From positions 1,305,001 through 1,369,000 of the forward strand of contig JBBBDQ010001270.1 in the NCBI GenBank assembly GCA_037127315.1: DNA of 64,000 bases, in the 5' to 3' direction. This document shows, one piece after another, positions 51,893-60,351 of this stretch. How positions within the stretch are numbered: the stretch's first letter is position 1; every line of letters starts with the position of its first letter. The DNA comes from Ascarosepion bandense. Lineage: Eukaryota; Mollusca; Cephalopoda; Sepiida; Sepiidae. The position numbers and the translations under genes are program-made. Below the pieces are notes generated by a model, which searched no databases, was not told the origin of the DNA, and saw nothing but the letters and a program-made list of their open reading frames with translations.

Positions 51893-52070
51893 CTCTAGCC
51901 ATGAGTCAAATAACAGGACAGATTGGGTTCTATAGCCTTGGTCGGCAACCAGTCTACCGCAGAAAGCAATGGCAACTTACTGTGGGATAATCTTCTGCCC
52001 AGTCAGTCATGTCTCTTTCGAGACATGATCGCCCAAGCGTGTTTCACGTATGGCACTTTAACTGACTGAG
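51893..52070 (+). mobile_element. SINE S1 3' half
   Basis: From 'tagccatgagtcaaataaca' to 'ggcactttaactgactgag', with a perfect hairpin. It is the third S1 fragment in about 800 bp, all in one orientation. Confidence 0.85.
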
Positions 52071-52194
52071 TTACGGTATATTTTTGTTAACGTTCATCGG
52101 TTGGGTGATTTTCAGAGAAACTTCTTAATTACCAATCCGTTGAAGATACACGAAAGAATCATTAACTGGACTGGTTGCTCATCGTGAAGATCGA

Positions 52195-52690
52195 GACAGA
52201 GAAATTTGTAAGTTGATCGGGTGCTCCTGCTATTCATCTTGAGTTTCTCGACAAGACCCAAATAAGGATCTGCAATATAATCGGTCCTGAGTTCAGCCAC
52301 TTTCTTACCGACGGGACGTGGGTCCCTTTTGTTTCTTTTTCTACAACATAGCAACTGTGTTGATGAGTTTTTTTTCCACGTGCCTTTCAGCGTGTTACTA
52401 GATTGGCATCTAGGTCCCGCTCTTTTACCGCAAAAATAAACAAATGTAACCGTCATTCTACTCGAATAGTTTCTTTTTTCGCCTAAGGAACTCCATTTCC
52501 TATACTTTCTTCCCTGATAGCTACAATCTCTAACGATTTAAATGCAACGTCAATTGCCATCTTCTATCTCCTTGAATCCTTTTATCCTTTCTTCGAATAC
52601 TCTGTATCCAGTCTTTTCACTCATTATAACCTCCTGCATACTAGTGGTGTGCTCGCCTTGCTTAGAATGAAATGAGCAGTTTTTTTTCTC
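52195..52690 (+). pseudogene. LINE-A fragment, diverged
   Basis: Broken frames correspond to SGAPAIHLEFLDKTQIRICN, 'tcggtcctgagttcagccac' and 'agattggcatctaggtcccg', then the NSFF...LWNS region and a decayed 3' UTR ('aacctcctgcatactagtgg', 'ccttgcttagaatgaaatga'). Closely similar to 56,335-56,875. Confidence 0.7.
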
Positions 52691-52694
52691 GTAT

Positions 52695-52945
52695 TTTCCC
52701 TCTGTAGAACTCCCTTCCAAATACTGTCTTCCCTAATAGTTACAATATCTAAAAATTTTAATGCAGCGTCAGTTACCATTTTCTACCTGTTCACCTTCGT
52801 AAATCCTATCAACTTCTCTAAATTCCATCTATGTCTTATCCTTTATTCGGCATCCTTGTTTTTATTTTATTTTATTTTTATTTTTCTTTCACTGTAACTC
52901 CCTGTGCACCAGTGACTTTGCTTGGGGTGAAATGATTATATTTTT
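52695..52945 (+). pseudogene. LINE-A 3' fragment, second copy in tandem
   Basis: It restarts at 'ttttccctctgtagaactcc' (C-terminal RLWNSLP region) and ends with 'aactccctgtgcaccagtga' and 'tttgcttggggtgaaatgat', then T-rich sequence. Confidence 0.7.
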
Positions 52946-53329
52946 TTTTTAAGTTCTTGTATAAATTTTTCGAAAGCGTGCTAATGATTTTGCTATATCC
53001 GCTGCTAACAGTGCCTTAAAATTACCCCCAAAATCTGAATTCTAAATATGCATCGTTCTAGCTGCTGTAAGACTGCGTCAGCAAGTAGCAGTTAATTGAA
53101 GAGGGGGGTGGAGAGAGGTAGTGAGGGAGAGAGAGGAGTGGGGGAGATGCAAATTAGTCTTTGTTTTTGGCGGATTTTTACCGCATTCTAACGGTGAAGA
53201 TGTCAGCCATGTTTGACGTTGCGGATTGTTTTTGTTTTTGTTAATTCTCAAACTTCGTTCTCCTTTATTCTTCCGTTTCCTTTTTTTGAAAGTTTTTTGT
53301 TTTCGGCTTAATTCTTGTTTTCTTTTTTT

Positions 53330-53507
53330 TTTGTTGTTGTTGTTGTTGTTGTTGCTGTTGTTGTTGTTGTTGTTGCTGTTGTTGTTGTTGTTGCTGTTGT
53401 TGTTGTTGCTGTTGCTGTTGTTGTTGCTGTCGTTGTTGTTGTTGTTGTTGTTGTTGCTGTTGTTGTTGCTGTTGCTGTTGTTGTTGTTGTTGTTATCATC
53501 ATCATCA

Positions 53508-53539
<32 letters not shown>

Positions 53540-53540
53540 T
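53330..53540. repeat. (TTG)n with TGC interruptions, then (ATC)n and (TTA)n
   Basis: A trinucleotide run of about 165 bp with GCT interruptions, then CATCATC and TTATTA. The poly-Leu, poly-Val and poly-Thr frames are artefacts. Confidence 0.97.
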
Positions 53541-53574
53541 TCGTAGTTACTTTCTCATTATTTCTTGTTTTCTA

Positions 53575-55445
53575 ATCTGTTCTTTTCCATCAACATTTTC
53601 TTTTTTTCTCCGACTTTCTGACAAATATAATCCTTCTTTCTTTCTTTCTTTCTTTCTTTCTTATTTCTTTCTTTTAAATATTGTTTTTTTTCTTTTTTTC
53701 TTCTTTCTTATAAAATGGTTGTTTTTTCTTCTTTTTTTTTAATGGTTCTTCGTTCTTTTTTGTTCTTTTAAACAGTTGGTCTTTCTTTATTTTTTTTTCT
53801 TTCATTCTTTTTCGTTCTTTTAAGTGGTTGTTCTTTCTTTTTTCTTTTAAATATTTTTATTTCTTTAAAATGGTTGTACTTTTTCTTTCTTTCTTTCTTT
53901 CTTTTTCATTCTTTTAAATTTACTTTTACTTTCTTACGTTCTTTTTCGTTCTCTTTCTTCCAATTTTGTTTTCTTTTAAATGGATGCTCTTAATTTCTTT
54001 TTTCATTCTTTTAAGTGGATGCTCTTTCTTTGTTTCTTTTTTCTTTCTAAAATATTCTAATTTCTTTCCTTCATTCTTTTTCGTTTTTTAAATGGTCGTC
54101 TTTCTTTCTTTTTGCTTTCTTTTAAATGACTGCTTTTTCTTTCTTTTTTCTTTCTGTTAAATGGTTATTTCTTTCTTTCTTTCTTATTTTTTCTTTCTTC
54201 CAATAAGAACTCTTTCTTTCAATAAATGTTCTTTCGCTTCTTTTTACCTAATTTGGAATGTTTTTCTTCTCTTTCTTTAGTGATTCTTTCATACCTTTTC
54301 TTTCTTCTTTTTAAATGGGTTATTTTTTCTTTCATTTAAATTGGCGTAAATTTTCTTTTTTTTCATTCTTTTACGTTGTTTTAAATGGTTGTTTTTTCTT
54401 TCTTCTTTTCTTTTTGTAAACGACTGCTTCTTCTTTCTTTTTTTAATTGTTGTTCTTTTTTCTTTCTTTCTCATTTTTTCTTTCTTCAAATAAGAAGTCT
54501 TTCTTTCAATAAATGTTCTTTCACTTTTTTAGCTAATTTGCATTGCTTTTTTTTTCTTTCTTTGGTGATTCTTTCATACTATTTTTTCATTCTTTTGAAT
54601 TGGCGTGAATTTTCTTTCTTTCGTTCTTTTTCGTTATTTTTAATGGTCGTTCTTTCTTTTTTTTTTCTTTTCAATGTCTGCCCTTTTTTCTTTTTTCTTT
54701 CTTTTAAATAGTTGTTATTTCTTTCTTTCTTTGTTTCTTTCTTATTTTTCTTTCTTCCATTAAGAAGTCTTTCTTTCAATGAATGTTTTTTCATTCTATT
54801 TGCATTGATTTTCTTCTCTTTCTTTAGTGATTCTTTCATACAATTTCTTTCTTTCTTTGAAGTTGTTGTACTTTCTTTCTTTCATTCTTTTTCGTTCTTT
54901 TAAATGGTTGTTCTTTATTTCTTTTTTCTTTCTTTTAAATGGTTGTTCTTTCTTCCTTTTTCTTTTTTTTCTTTCTTCCAATAAAATGTCTTTCTTTCAT
55001 AAATATTCTTTCACTTTTTTTAGCTAATTTGCATTGCTTTTTTTCTCTTTCTTTAGTGATTCTTTCATACAATTTCTTTCTTTCTTTAAAATGGGTTACT
55101 TTCTTTTTGTCTTTCTTTTGAATTTTTTCTGTTCTTTTTCGTTCTTTTAAATGGTCGTTCTTTCATTTTCTTTCTTTACAATGACTTCTCTTTCTTTCTT
55201 TTACTTTCTGTTAAATGGTTATTTATTTATTTCTTTCTTTCGTATTTTTCGTTCTTCTATTAAGAAGTCTTTCTTTCAATAAATGTTTTTTCGTTCTTTT
55301 TGCCTAATTTGCATTAGTTTTCTTCTCTTTCTTTAGTGATTCTTTCATACAATTTCTTTCTGTTTTTAAATTGGTGCAGCTTTTCCTTCTTTTTTTTAAT
55401 ATTCGTTTTTTTTTTCTTTTAAAGTCTTTTTCTTTTTTATTATAA
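53575..55445. repeat. Polypyrimidine tract (CTTT-rich), about 1.9 kb, with higher-order repeats
   Basis: T/C-rich with CTTTCTTT words. A marker phrase 'ctttctttagtgattctttc' recurs near 54,270, 54,555, 54,815, 55,045 and 55,330, always followed by 'ata', and 'aagaagtctttctttcaata' recurs with it. The array is therefore a degenerate tandem repeat of 230-285 bp units. Confidence 0.92.
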
Positions 55446-55449
55446 TTGT

Positions 55450-55770
55450 TTCGCCCGGTTCACACTCCACCCACGTCTATTGAACAGGTTAAGAGGCTCA
55501 TCCCTTGTTCCCTGTTTAGGTTGTGGTTTCCGGCTTTCTCTTTTCCAGCCTTCTCACTTTGTTTTTTTTTCAATTGCAGTAGATAGATCTATCTATCGCC
55601 CGGTTCACTCTCCACCCACGTCTATTGAACAGGTTAAGAGGCTCATCCCTTGTTCCCTGTTTAGGATATGGTTTCCGGCTTTCTCTTTTCCAATTGTTTC
55701 ATTATTACGTAGCCCCCTGCACATCAGTGTCGTTACCGCCTTGCTCGGGGTGATACAATTAAAAAAAATA
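55450..55770 (+). mobile_element. C element, dimeric copy with LINE-A tail
   Basis: Unit 1 (55,452-55,560) ends in a T-run without the LINE tail. The linker is 'gtagatagatctatctatcg'. Unit 2 (55,596-55,770) continues into 'tacgtagccccctgcacatc', 'ccttgctcggggtgatacaa' and poly(A). Confidence 0.85.
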
Positions 55771-55874
55771 TATATATATATGCTTTTCCTCTTTTTTTTT
55801 CTTTCTTAGTTCCTTGCGTTTCTTTCTTTCTTGTTTTTCGTAGTTATCTTTCCTGCTTCGAGCGATAAAATTCC

Positions 55875-56275
55875 GGAAATCGTGGAGAGCTATGATCGCC
55901 CATGTTCTGGCTAGCTACTAATGTGATTCCACAGAAGAATGCTGAGAATACAATCGACCGAACATGAGGTTTTGTAGAGGATGAAAACGTAAAGGAAACT
56001 AATACTTAACACCAGGAAAAGACAGCTGAAGTTTCTGGGACACGTAATGAGGAAGGAGGGCTTGGAGAATCTGATACTCACTGAACGATTAGAGGGAAGG
56101 AGAGACAGGCGAAAGAAGCGCGTGATATACTTCATGGACTTGAGAAGATGGATGGTGGTGCAGGGTTTAGGAGGGGTAACAAGAGAAGCGGTATTAAGAG
56201 CTACAAAGGATAGGGAGATGTGGATGGCCACGATCGCTTACGTCCTGAAATAACACGACACATAGAAGTATTAGT
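55875..56275 (+). pseudogene. LINE-B fragment
   Basis: A short LINE-B 3' end piece (55,880-55,910, 'cgtggagagctatgatcgcc') is fused to the WFYRRML block ('gattccacagaagaatgctg') and continues KDRQLKFLGHVMRKEGLENL-like to 'ttacgtcctgaaataacacg'. The 3'-end-then-middle order matches the tandem units at 25,030, so it is probably a duplication remnant. Confidence 0.8.
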
Positions 56276-56334
56276 AGTGATATATGATGGTGCTCGTTAA
56301 AGAGATGGTCCTAGTGAAAGGAAAATCATTTTAC

Positions 56335-56875
56335 TCGAGCATGACCGGGTGCTCCTGCTATTCATCTTGAGGTTCTCGACAACATCTAAATAAGGATCTG
56401 CGATGTAATCGGTTCTGATATAAATGACTTTCTCACCGACATGGTGTAGCCACCCTCTGTCTTTTCTACAATTATTTTCATGGCAACTGCTCTGATGAGC
56501 TTCGTTTCCTTGTTACCGACCACATGTAATTACCCGTGCTACTAGATTGGAATCAAGGTCCCACCATTTTATCACTGAAATATCTAAATGCGACAGTCTC
56601 TTCTACTCTACAGTTTCTTTTCTCGCACTTCCCGTTTGTAAAATCCTCTTCCATTTGCATGCTTCTCTGATAGCTACAATCTCCAAAAATCTTAATGCAA
56701 CCTCAATTTCCATCTTCTACCTGCTTAAATCCTGTTCACTTCCCTAAATCCCATCAACTTCCCTAAATCTCATCCTTTATTCGGCATCCCCTGTACCTTA
56801 ATTTTTTTCTTTCATTTTAACTCCTTGCGCATCGGTGGCTTTGTTTAGGGTGAAATGACTATACTTTTTGTTGTT
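56335..56875 (+). pseudogene. LINE-A fragment, diverged
   Basis: Same subfamily as 52,195: 'tgctcctgctattcatcttg', 'aaggtcccaccattttatca', 'tctcgcacttcccgtttgta', and the 3' tail 'aactccttgcgcatcggtgg' and 'tttagggtgaaatgact'. No open frame. Confidence 0.7.
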
Positions 56876-57352
56876 TTGTTTTTATGGCAAATCAACCGCG
56901 GCGGGTCATTTATTGCCAACTAAACTTTATTTATTGCTGGTAATACATTTTCTTTCAACAATTTATTGTTGTATTTTATATAAGTTTTGTGTCTAGTAAT
57001 ACATTTTTCTTTTCGAGTATCAAGATTCATTGGGATTTGTTTTTAAGGACAGGGTCCCCAAGTCCTACCCTTGTTATTTAACCCATAATTGGAGATAAGG
57101 GCCGGATACCTTTCCCAAGGGTACCAGTGCTTAAGTGAACGCAGGGTATTCAACTGGAATTCGAACTCGGCTCACCGATTTCTCTTTCCGAGCCGATATC
57201 CTCTGCACCACAATGCACATCCGTCACTATACGCTTACAGCACCTGGTATTCCCAAGCGGTCACCCATCTAAGTACTGACCAGGCTCAACGTTGCTTAAC
57301 TTCAGTGATCGAGCGAGAACCGGTGTATTCAATGTGATATGGCCGTAAGCCA
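56868..57352 (-). mobile_element. SINE S3, second full copy
   Basis: Minus strand order: 5S rRNA part (57,352-57,228) with box A 'aagttaagcaacgttgagc', intermediate element and box C 'ggtgaccgcttgggaatacc'; tRNA-like head (57,227-57,150) with box B GAGTTCGAATTCC; body with 'cctgtccttaaaaacaaatc' and 'gtattactagacacaaaact'; 3' end 'cgcggttgatttgcc'. It is collinear with 12,455-12,937 over the full length, about 85-90 percent identical by eye. Confidence 0.85.
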
Positions 57353-57479
57353 AATGGTTATACATATGTTTTTTAAATTCTTGTGAAAAATTCTTCGAAA
57401 GCGTGCAAATGAATTTGCGATATCCGTTGCTAACAGTGCCTTAAATTTTCCCCTAAAAATCGTTATCTACTTGATTCCC

Positions 57480-57600
57480 ATCCATCTCTTATGTTTTCTT
57501 CGACATCCCTTGTACCTTTTGTATTCTTTCGCCATAACCACCTACGCACCAGTGGCATTTCTGCCTTGCTTGGCGTAAAATAATTATTTTAAAAAAAAGT
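57480..57600 (+). mobile_element. LINE-A 3' UTR fragment
   Basis: 'ccagtggcatttctgccttg' and 'cttggcgtaaaataattatt' followed by an A-run. Confidence 0.65.
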
Positions 57601-57664
57601 GGACTTGGCCAATCTTGAAAAAAAAATCGAGTCGAGCGTGGGCTGAGAGTTGTGTTTGTGATTA

Positions 57665-58475
57665 ATCAATTTATCAGAAGGAAGAGGTTTTAAGATTCAT
57701 AAAGCAGGGAAAACACTACGCCTCCTTGGTCTCAAACTTTCAGCGGACCTCAAATGAAATGACTATATCGAATCCATTGCTAAATCCGCTGCTATGAAAG
57801 TCGGTTCTCTGTATAGGGCCCGGAAGTTTTTTCCGTCTAAATCTATCCTGCACATTTATAAACCTACCATCCGCCCGTGCATTGAATACTGCTGCCATAT
57901 CTGGTCGGGTGCCCCTGCTGTTCTCCTCGGGCTTCTCGATAAGGTTCAGAGGAGGGTCTATAATGTGATAGATACCGACTTGGCAGACCGCCTGCAGTCT
58001 CGCTCCCACCGGCGCGACGTGGCTTTCCTGTGTCTCTTCTATAAATACTTTGACGGCTTCTGCTCCGATGAACTTAAATCACTGGTGCCCACTAAATACG
58101 ATTTTGAACTAGATACTAGATTAGCAACTAGATCCCATCCTTTTACAGTGAAACCGATAAAATGCAGCCGTAACTTCTACTCCAATAGTTTCTTTCCTCG
58201 CACTTCCCGACTGTGGAATTCTCTTCCACACGATTGATTCCCCGACAGCTACAATCTCCAGGAGTTTAAATGTAAGGTCAATAGACACCTCCTAACACAC
58301 TAACCTGCTCCCATTCTATCAAACACTCTTCCCATCCTCGCTATCCTTACTCATCTGTCACCTTCCTCCTGACATTCCCTATGTCTAACCACTCCTTCTC
58401 TTTACCTTCCCCTATGTAGCCCCATGCGCAATAGTGGCAGTGGAATGCCTTGCTTGGGGTGAGATGATTAAAAAA
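57665..58475 (+). pseudogene. LINE-A fragment, best preserved copy
   Basis: The upstream part reads HKAGKTLRLLGLKLSADLK, an in-frame TGA, then NDYIESIAKSAAMKVGSLYR. It continues ARKFFPSKSILHIYKPTIRP, CIEYCCHIWSGAPAVLLGLL, DKVQRRVYNVIDTDLADRLQ, SRSHRRDVAFLCLFYKYFDG and onward to RTSRLWNSLPHD, ending at the TGA at 58,235. The remaining consensus C-terminus lies after that stop. The 3' UTR to poly(A) at 58,475 is intact. It covers the RT thumb and post-RT region of a Jockey/CR1-like LINE. RT catalytic motifs are lost by 5' truncation, usual for target-primed insertion. Confidence 0.9.
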
Positions 58476-58857
58476 ACAACAACATTTTTCCAGTTATCAA
58501 AATCTAGTACAAATTGTTCTCTTTCAATTTGTCATGATCTTCAACTTCATTTATTTTTGTCGTCTTTTTGAGAGGGAGAATCACTTCTCTATTGCCCCAG
58601 TTTTTATAAATCTGCCCACAGAAGCGTTATCTGAAAGCTAACCTGAGGCTGGTTCAAAGATGCAACGCCACACGAAAATTAACAACAGTCAGTGGCGGGA
58701 AAGACAATTAGTTCCCAGTGCATCTAAACTTCAGTTTGTTTGGATCGAAGCCATCTCTCTCTCTCTCATGCCTTAATTTCTCTATAGGAACCCCATCTCT
58801 GTAGTCTTAAACCATACGAGTCTACGTTTCTGATTGAGCCCTCTGGAAGAATGGTAG
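58476..58857. other. Nothing firmly recognised
   Basis: 'aaatctagtacaaattgttc' at 58,499 resembles 60,209-60,228 and forms a hairpin ACAAATTG/CAATTTGT, possibly a relic of the same PLE-type tail. Confidence 0.4.
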
Positions 58858-59135
58858 ACTTTGATAAACAGTAGCTACTCTAGCATCTATACATCGTTCA
58901 TTCATCAATGAATTAGAACACTCTCAGCTATTGGGCGTGTATAACGATAATATACACGCTAAAAAGTCTCCCTCCTTCTACGGAGCGCCCATAGCTCAGA
59001 GGTAGAACCGCCGACTAATACCAATTCGGTCGGGTTTCAATCCTGGGTAAAAAGCAATCGGATGTCTAACCGTACTGATGAGCTGTGATACAGCGAAACA
59101 GATCTGTCTGCGGATAACTATATATATATATTTAT
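58858..59135 (+). mobile_element. SINE S2, full-length reference copy with intact hammerhead
   Basis: The unit starts 'cagtagctactctagcatct' (preceded by 'ggtagactttgataaa', also seen in other copies). A 100-bp conserved leader runs to the tRNA-like head at 58,982-59,052 with box A TAGCTCAGAGG (58,991-59,001) and box B GGTTTCAATCC (59,032-59,042). The hammerhead follows at 59,070-59,113, then 'ataactatatata'. Conservation upstream of the Pol III boxes shows that the repeat unit is longer than a simple box-A-started SINE. A circular or tandem RNA intermediate, as in retrozymes, would explain that. Confidence 0.9.
59070..59113 (+). ncRNA. Type I hammerhead ribozyme, complete
   Basis: Stem I pairs CCGTA (59,070-59,074) with TGCGG (59,109-59,113), including one U-G pair. 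The core is CTGATGA (59,075-59,081). Stem II is GCTGT/ACAGC with GAT loop (59,082-59,094). GAAA is at 59,095-59,098. Stem III is ACAG/CTGT with AT loop (59,098-59,107). The cleavage triplet is GTC with scission expected after 59,108. All invariant hammerhead positions are present. Confidence 0.88.
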
Positions 59136-59491
59136 TATAAATTATGTTTTAGAACATGTACATTATTTTTTAATATATATCCTCGACAATCATATGTTTG
59201 TTTCAACGTTGGGTACGTTTCTTCGGGAGGTAAAAGCAAAACTGAATTCGTCTGCTCCCTATATTTGGTTCATTGTTGTTGTGGGAGGTTGGTTGGGGTT
59301 ATTGATAATGAAGGGGGTGTGTCTTCTAGAGTTTTGAAGAGCCTGGTGTGTAAGTGCTAAATTGTTGATTAATGGTATTATCTGTTGCAGTGTACGTTTT
59401 TATCTGTCGGGTATATCTTTTATCGCAGAGATTGGTGTGTTTAAATTAATGTTTTGGACGGAAAAATTCTTTCTTCGTTCTGTACCCACTC

Positions 59492-59515
59492 GGATATATA
59501 TATATATATATATAT
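59492..59515. repeat. (TA)n microsatellite
   Basis: TA run at the left of the inverted repeat. Confidence 0.95.
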
Positions 59516-59614
59516 AGGAAAACTACTAAAAAGTTAAAAATGTATTTTTTGACAGTATTTATTTATTTCTATTATTATATATATTTGATATTTTAGACCG
59601 GCCTCGACCTTTAT

Positions 59615-59661
<47 letters not shown>

Positions 59662-59722
59662 GAAATAAATACTATCAAAAAAATATATTTTTAATTTACA
59701 ACTTTTTAGTAGTTTTTCCTAT
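59516..59722. repeat. Inverted repeat around (TA)n
   Basis: 'aggaaaactactaaaaagtt' at 59,516 is inverted as 'aactttttagtagtttttcc' ending at 59,719. The arms extend through 'tatttatttctattat' to the central spacer 'gaccggcctcgacctttatc' and a (TA)n run. It is a MITE- or PLE-terminus-like hairpin of about 200 bp. Confidence 0.75.
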
Positions 59723-59766
59723 ACATATTTAGACAATATACGTGGATTATCATTATGCTATATATG

Positions 59767-59786
59767 TATATATATATATATATATA
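59767..59786. repeat. (TA)n microsatellite
   Basis: Short TA run. Confidence 0.9.
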
Positions 59787-59921
59787 CATACAAATGAATA
59801 AGCAACGAAGAATACATTAACAACATTCAAAACATTAATCTAAAACAGTGCTCAAAATAGAAATAGAGCTATGAATAATTATTTTAAATTTTAGTTTAGA
59901 ACTTTTATTTTATTTTATTTT

Positions 59922-60197
59922 TTTAATCGTATCACCCCGAGCAAGGCGGTAACGCCACTGATGTGCAGGGGGCTACGTAATAGTGAAAAGATCGGAAAAG
60001 AGAAAGCCGGAAACCATATCCTAAACAGGGAACAAGGGATGAGCCTCTTAACATGTTCAATAGACAAGGGTGGAGTGTGAACCGGGCGATAGATAGATCT
60101 ATCTACTCCAATTGAAAAAAAAAAAGAAGAAAACAAAGTGAGAAGATTGGGAAAGAGAAAGCCGGAAACCACATCCTAAACAGGGAACAAGGGATAC
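59922..60197 (-). mobile_element. C element, dimeric copy with LINE-A tail
   Basis: Minus strand: a truncated unit 1 (60,197-60,130), linker with the palindrome TAGATAGATCTATCTA (60,089-60,104), then unit 2 and the LINE-A tail ending in poly(A) at about 59,925. It has the same architecture as 55,450-55,770. Confidence 0.85.
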
Positions 60198-60213
60198 ATG
60201 TCCAAATTACAAT

Positions 60214-60270
60214 CTAGTACAAAGTGTAAATTTTGTTTCGACATTGAGAGGGCGATGTCTCATCAGGTAG
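60214..60270 (-). ncRNA. Hammerhead ribozyme candidate with long stems II and III
   Basis: Minus strand: core CTGATGA (60,266-60,260). Stem II GACAT/ATGTC (60,259-60,240) is perfect with a ten-base loop. GAAA is at 60,239-60,236. Stem III ACAAA/TTTGT is perfect with an eight-base loop, and the triplet GTA ends at 60,218. Stem I has three pairs (CTA with its partner at 60,216-60,214) but a C-C mismatch next to the core. All invariant bases are present. Confidence 0.65.
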
Positions 60271-60351
60271 TAAACGCTATTTTTGAAAAGAGATGGAAAA
60301 TTCACTTCCTTTTATTGGTGAAATTTTTGTGTGCGAACTAAAGGGGGCAGG

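Noticed and set aside
53226..53575. Poly-Leu, poly-Val and poly-Thr frames
   Set aside because: Translations of a trinucleotide microsatellite.
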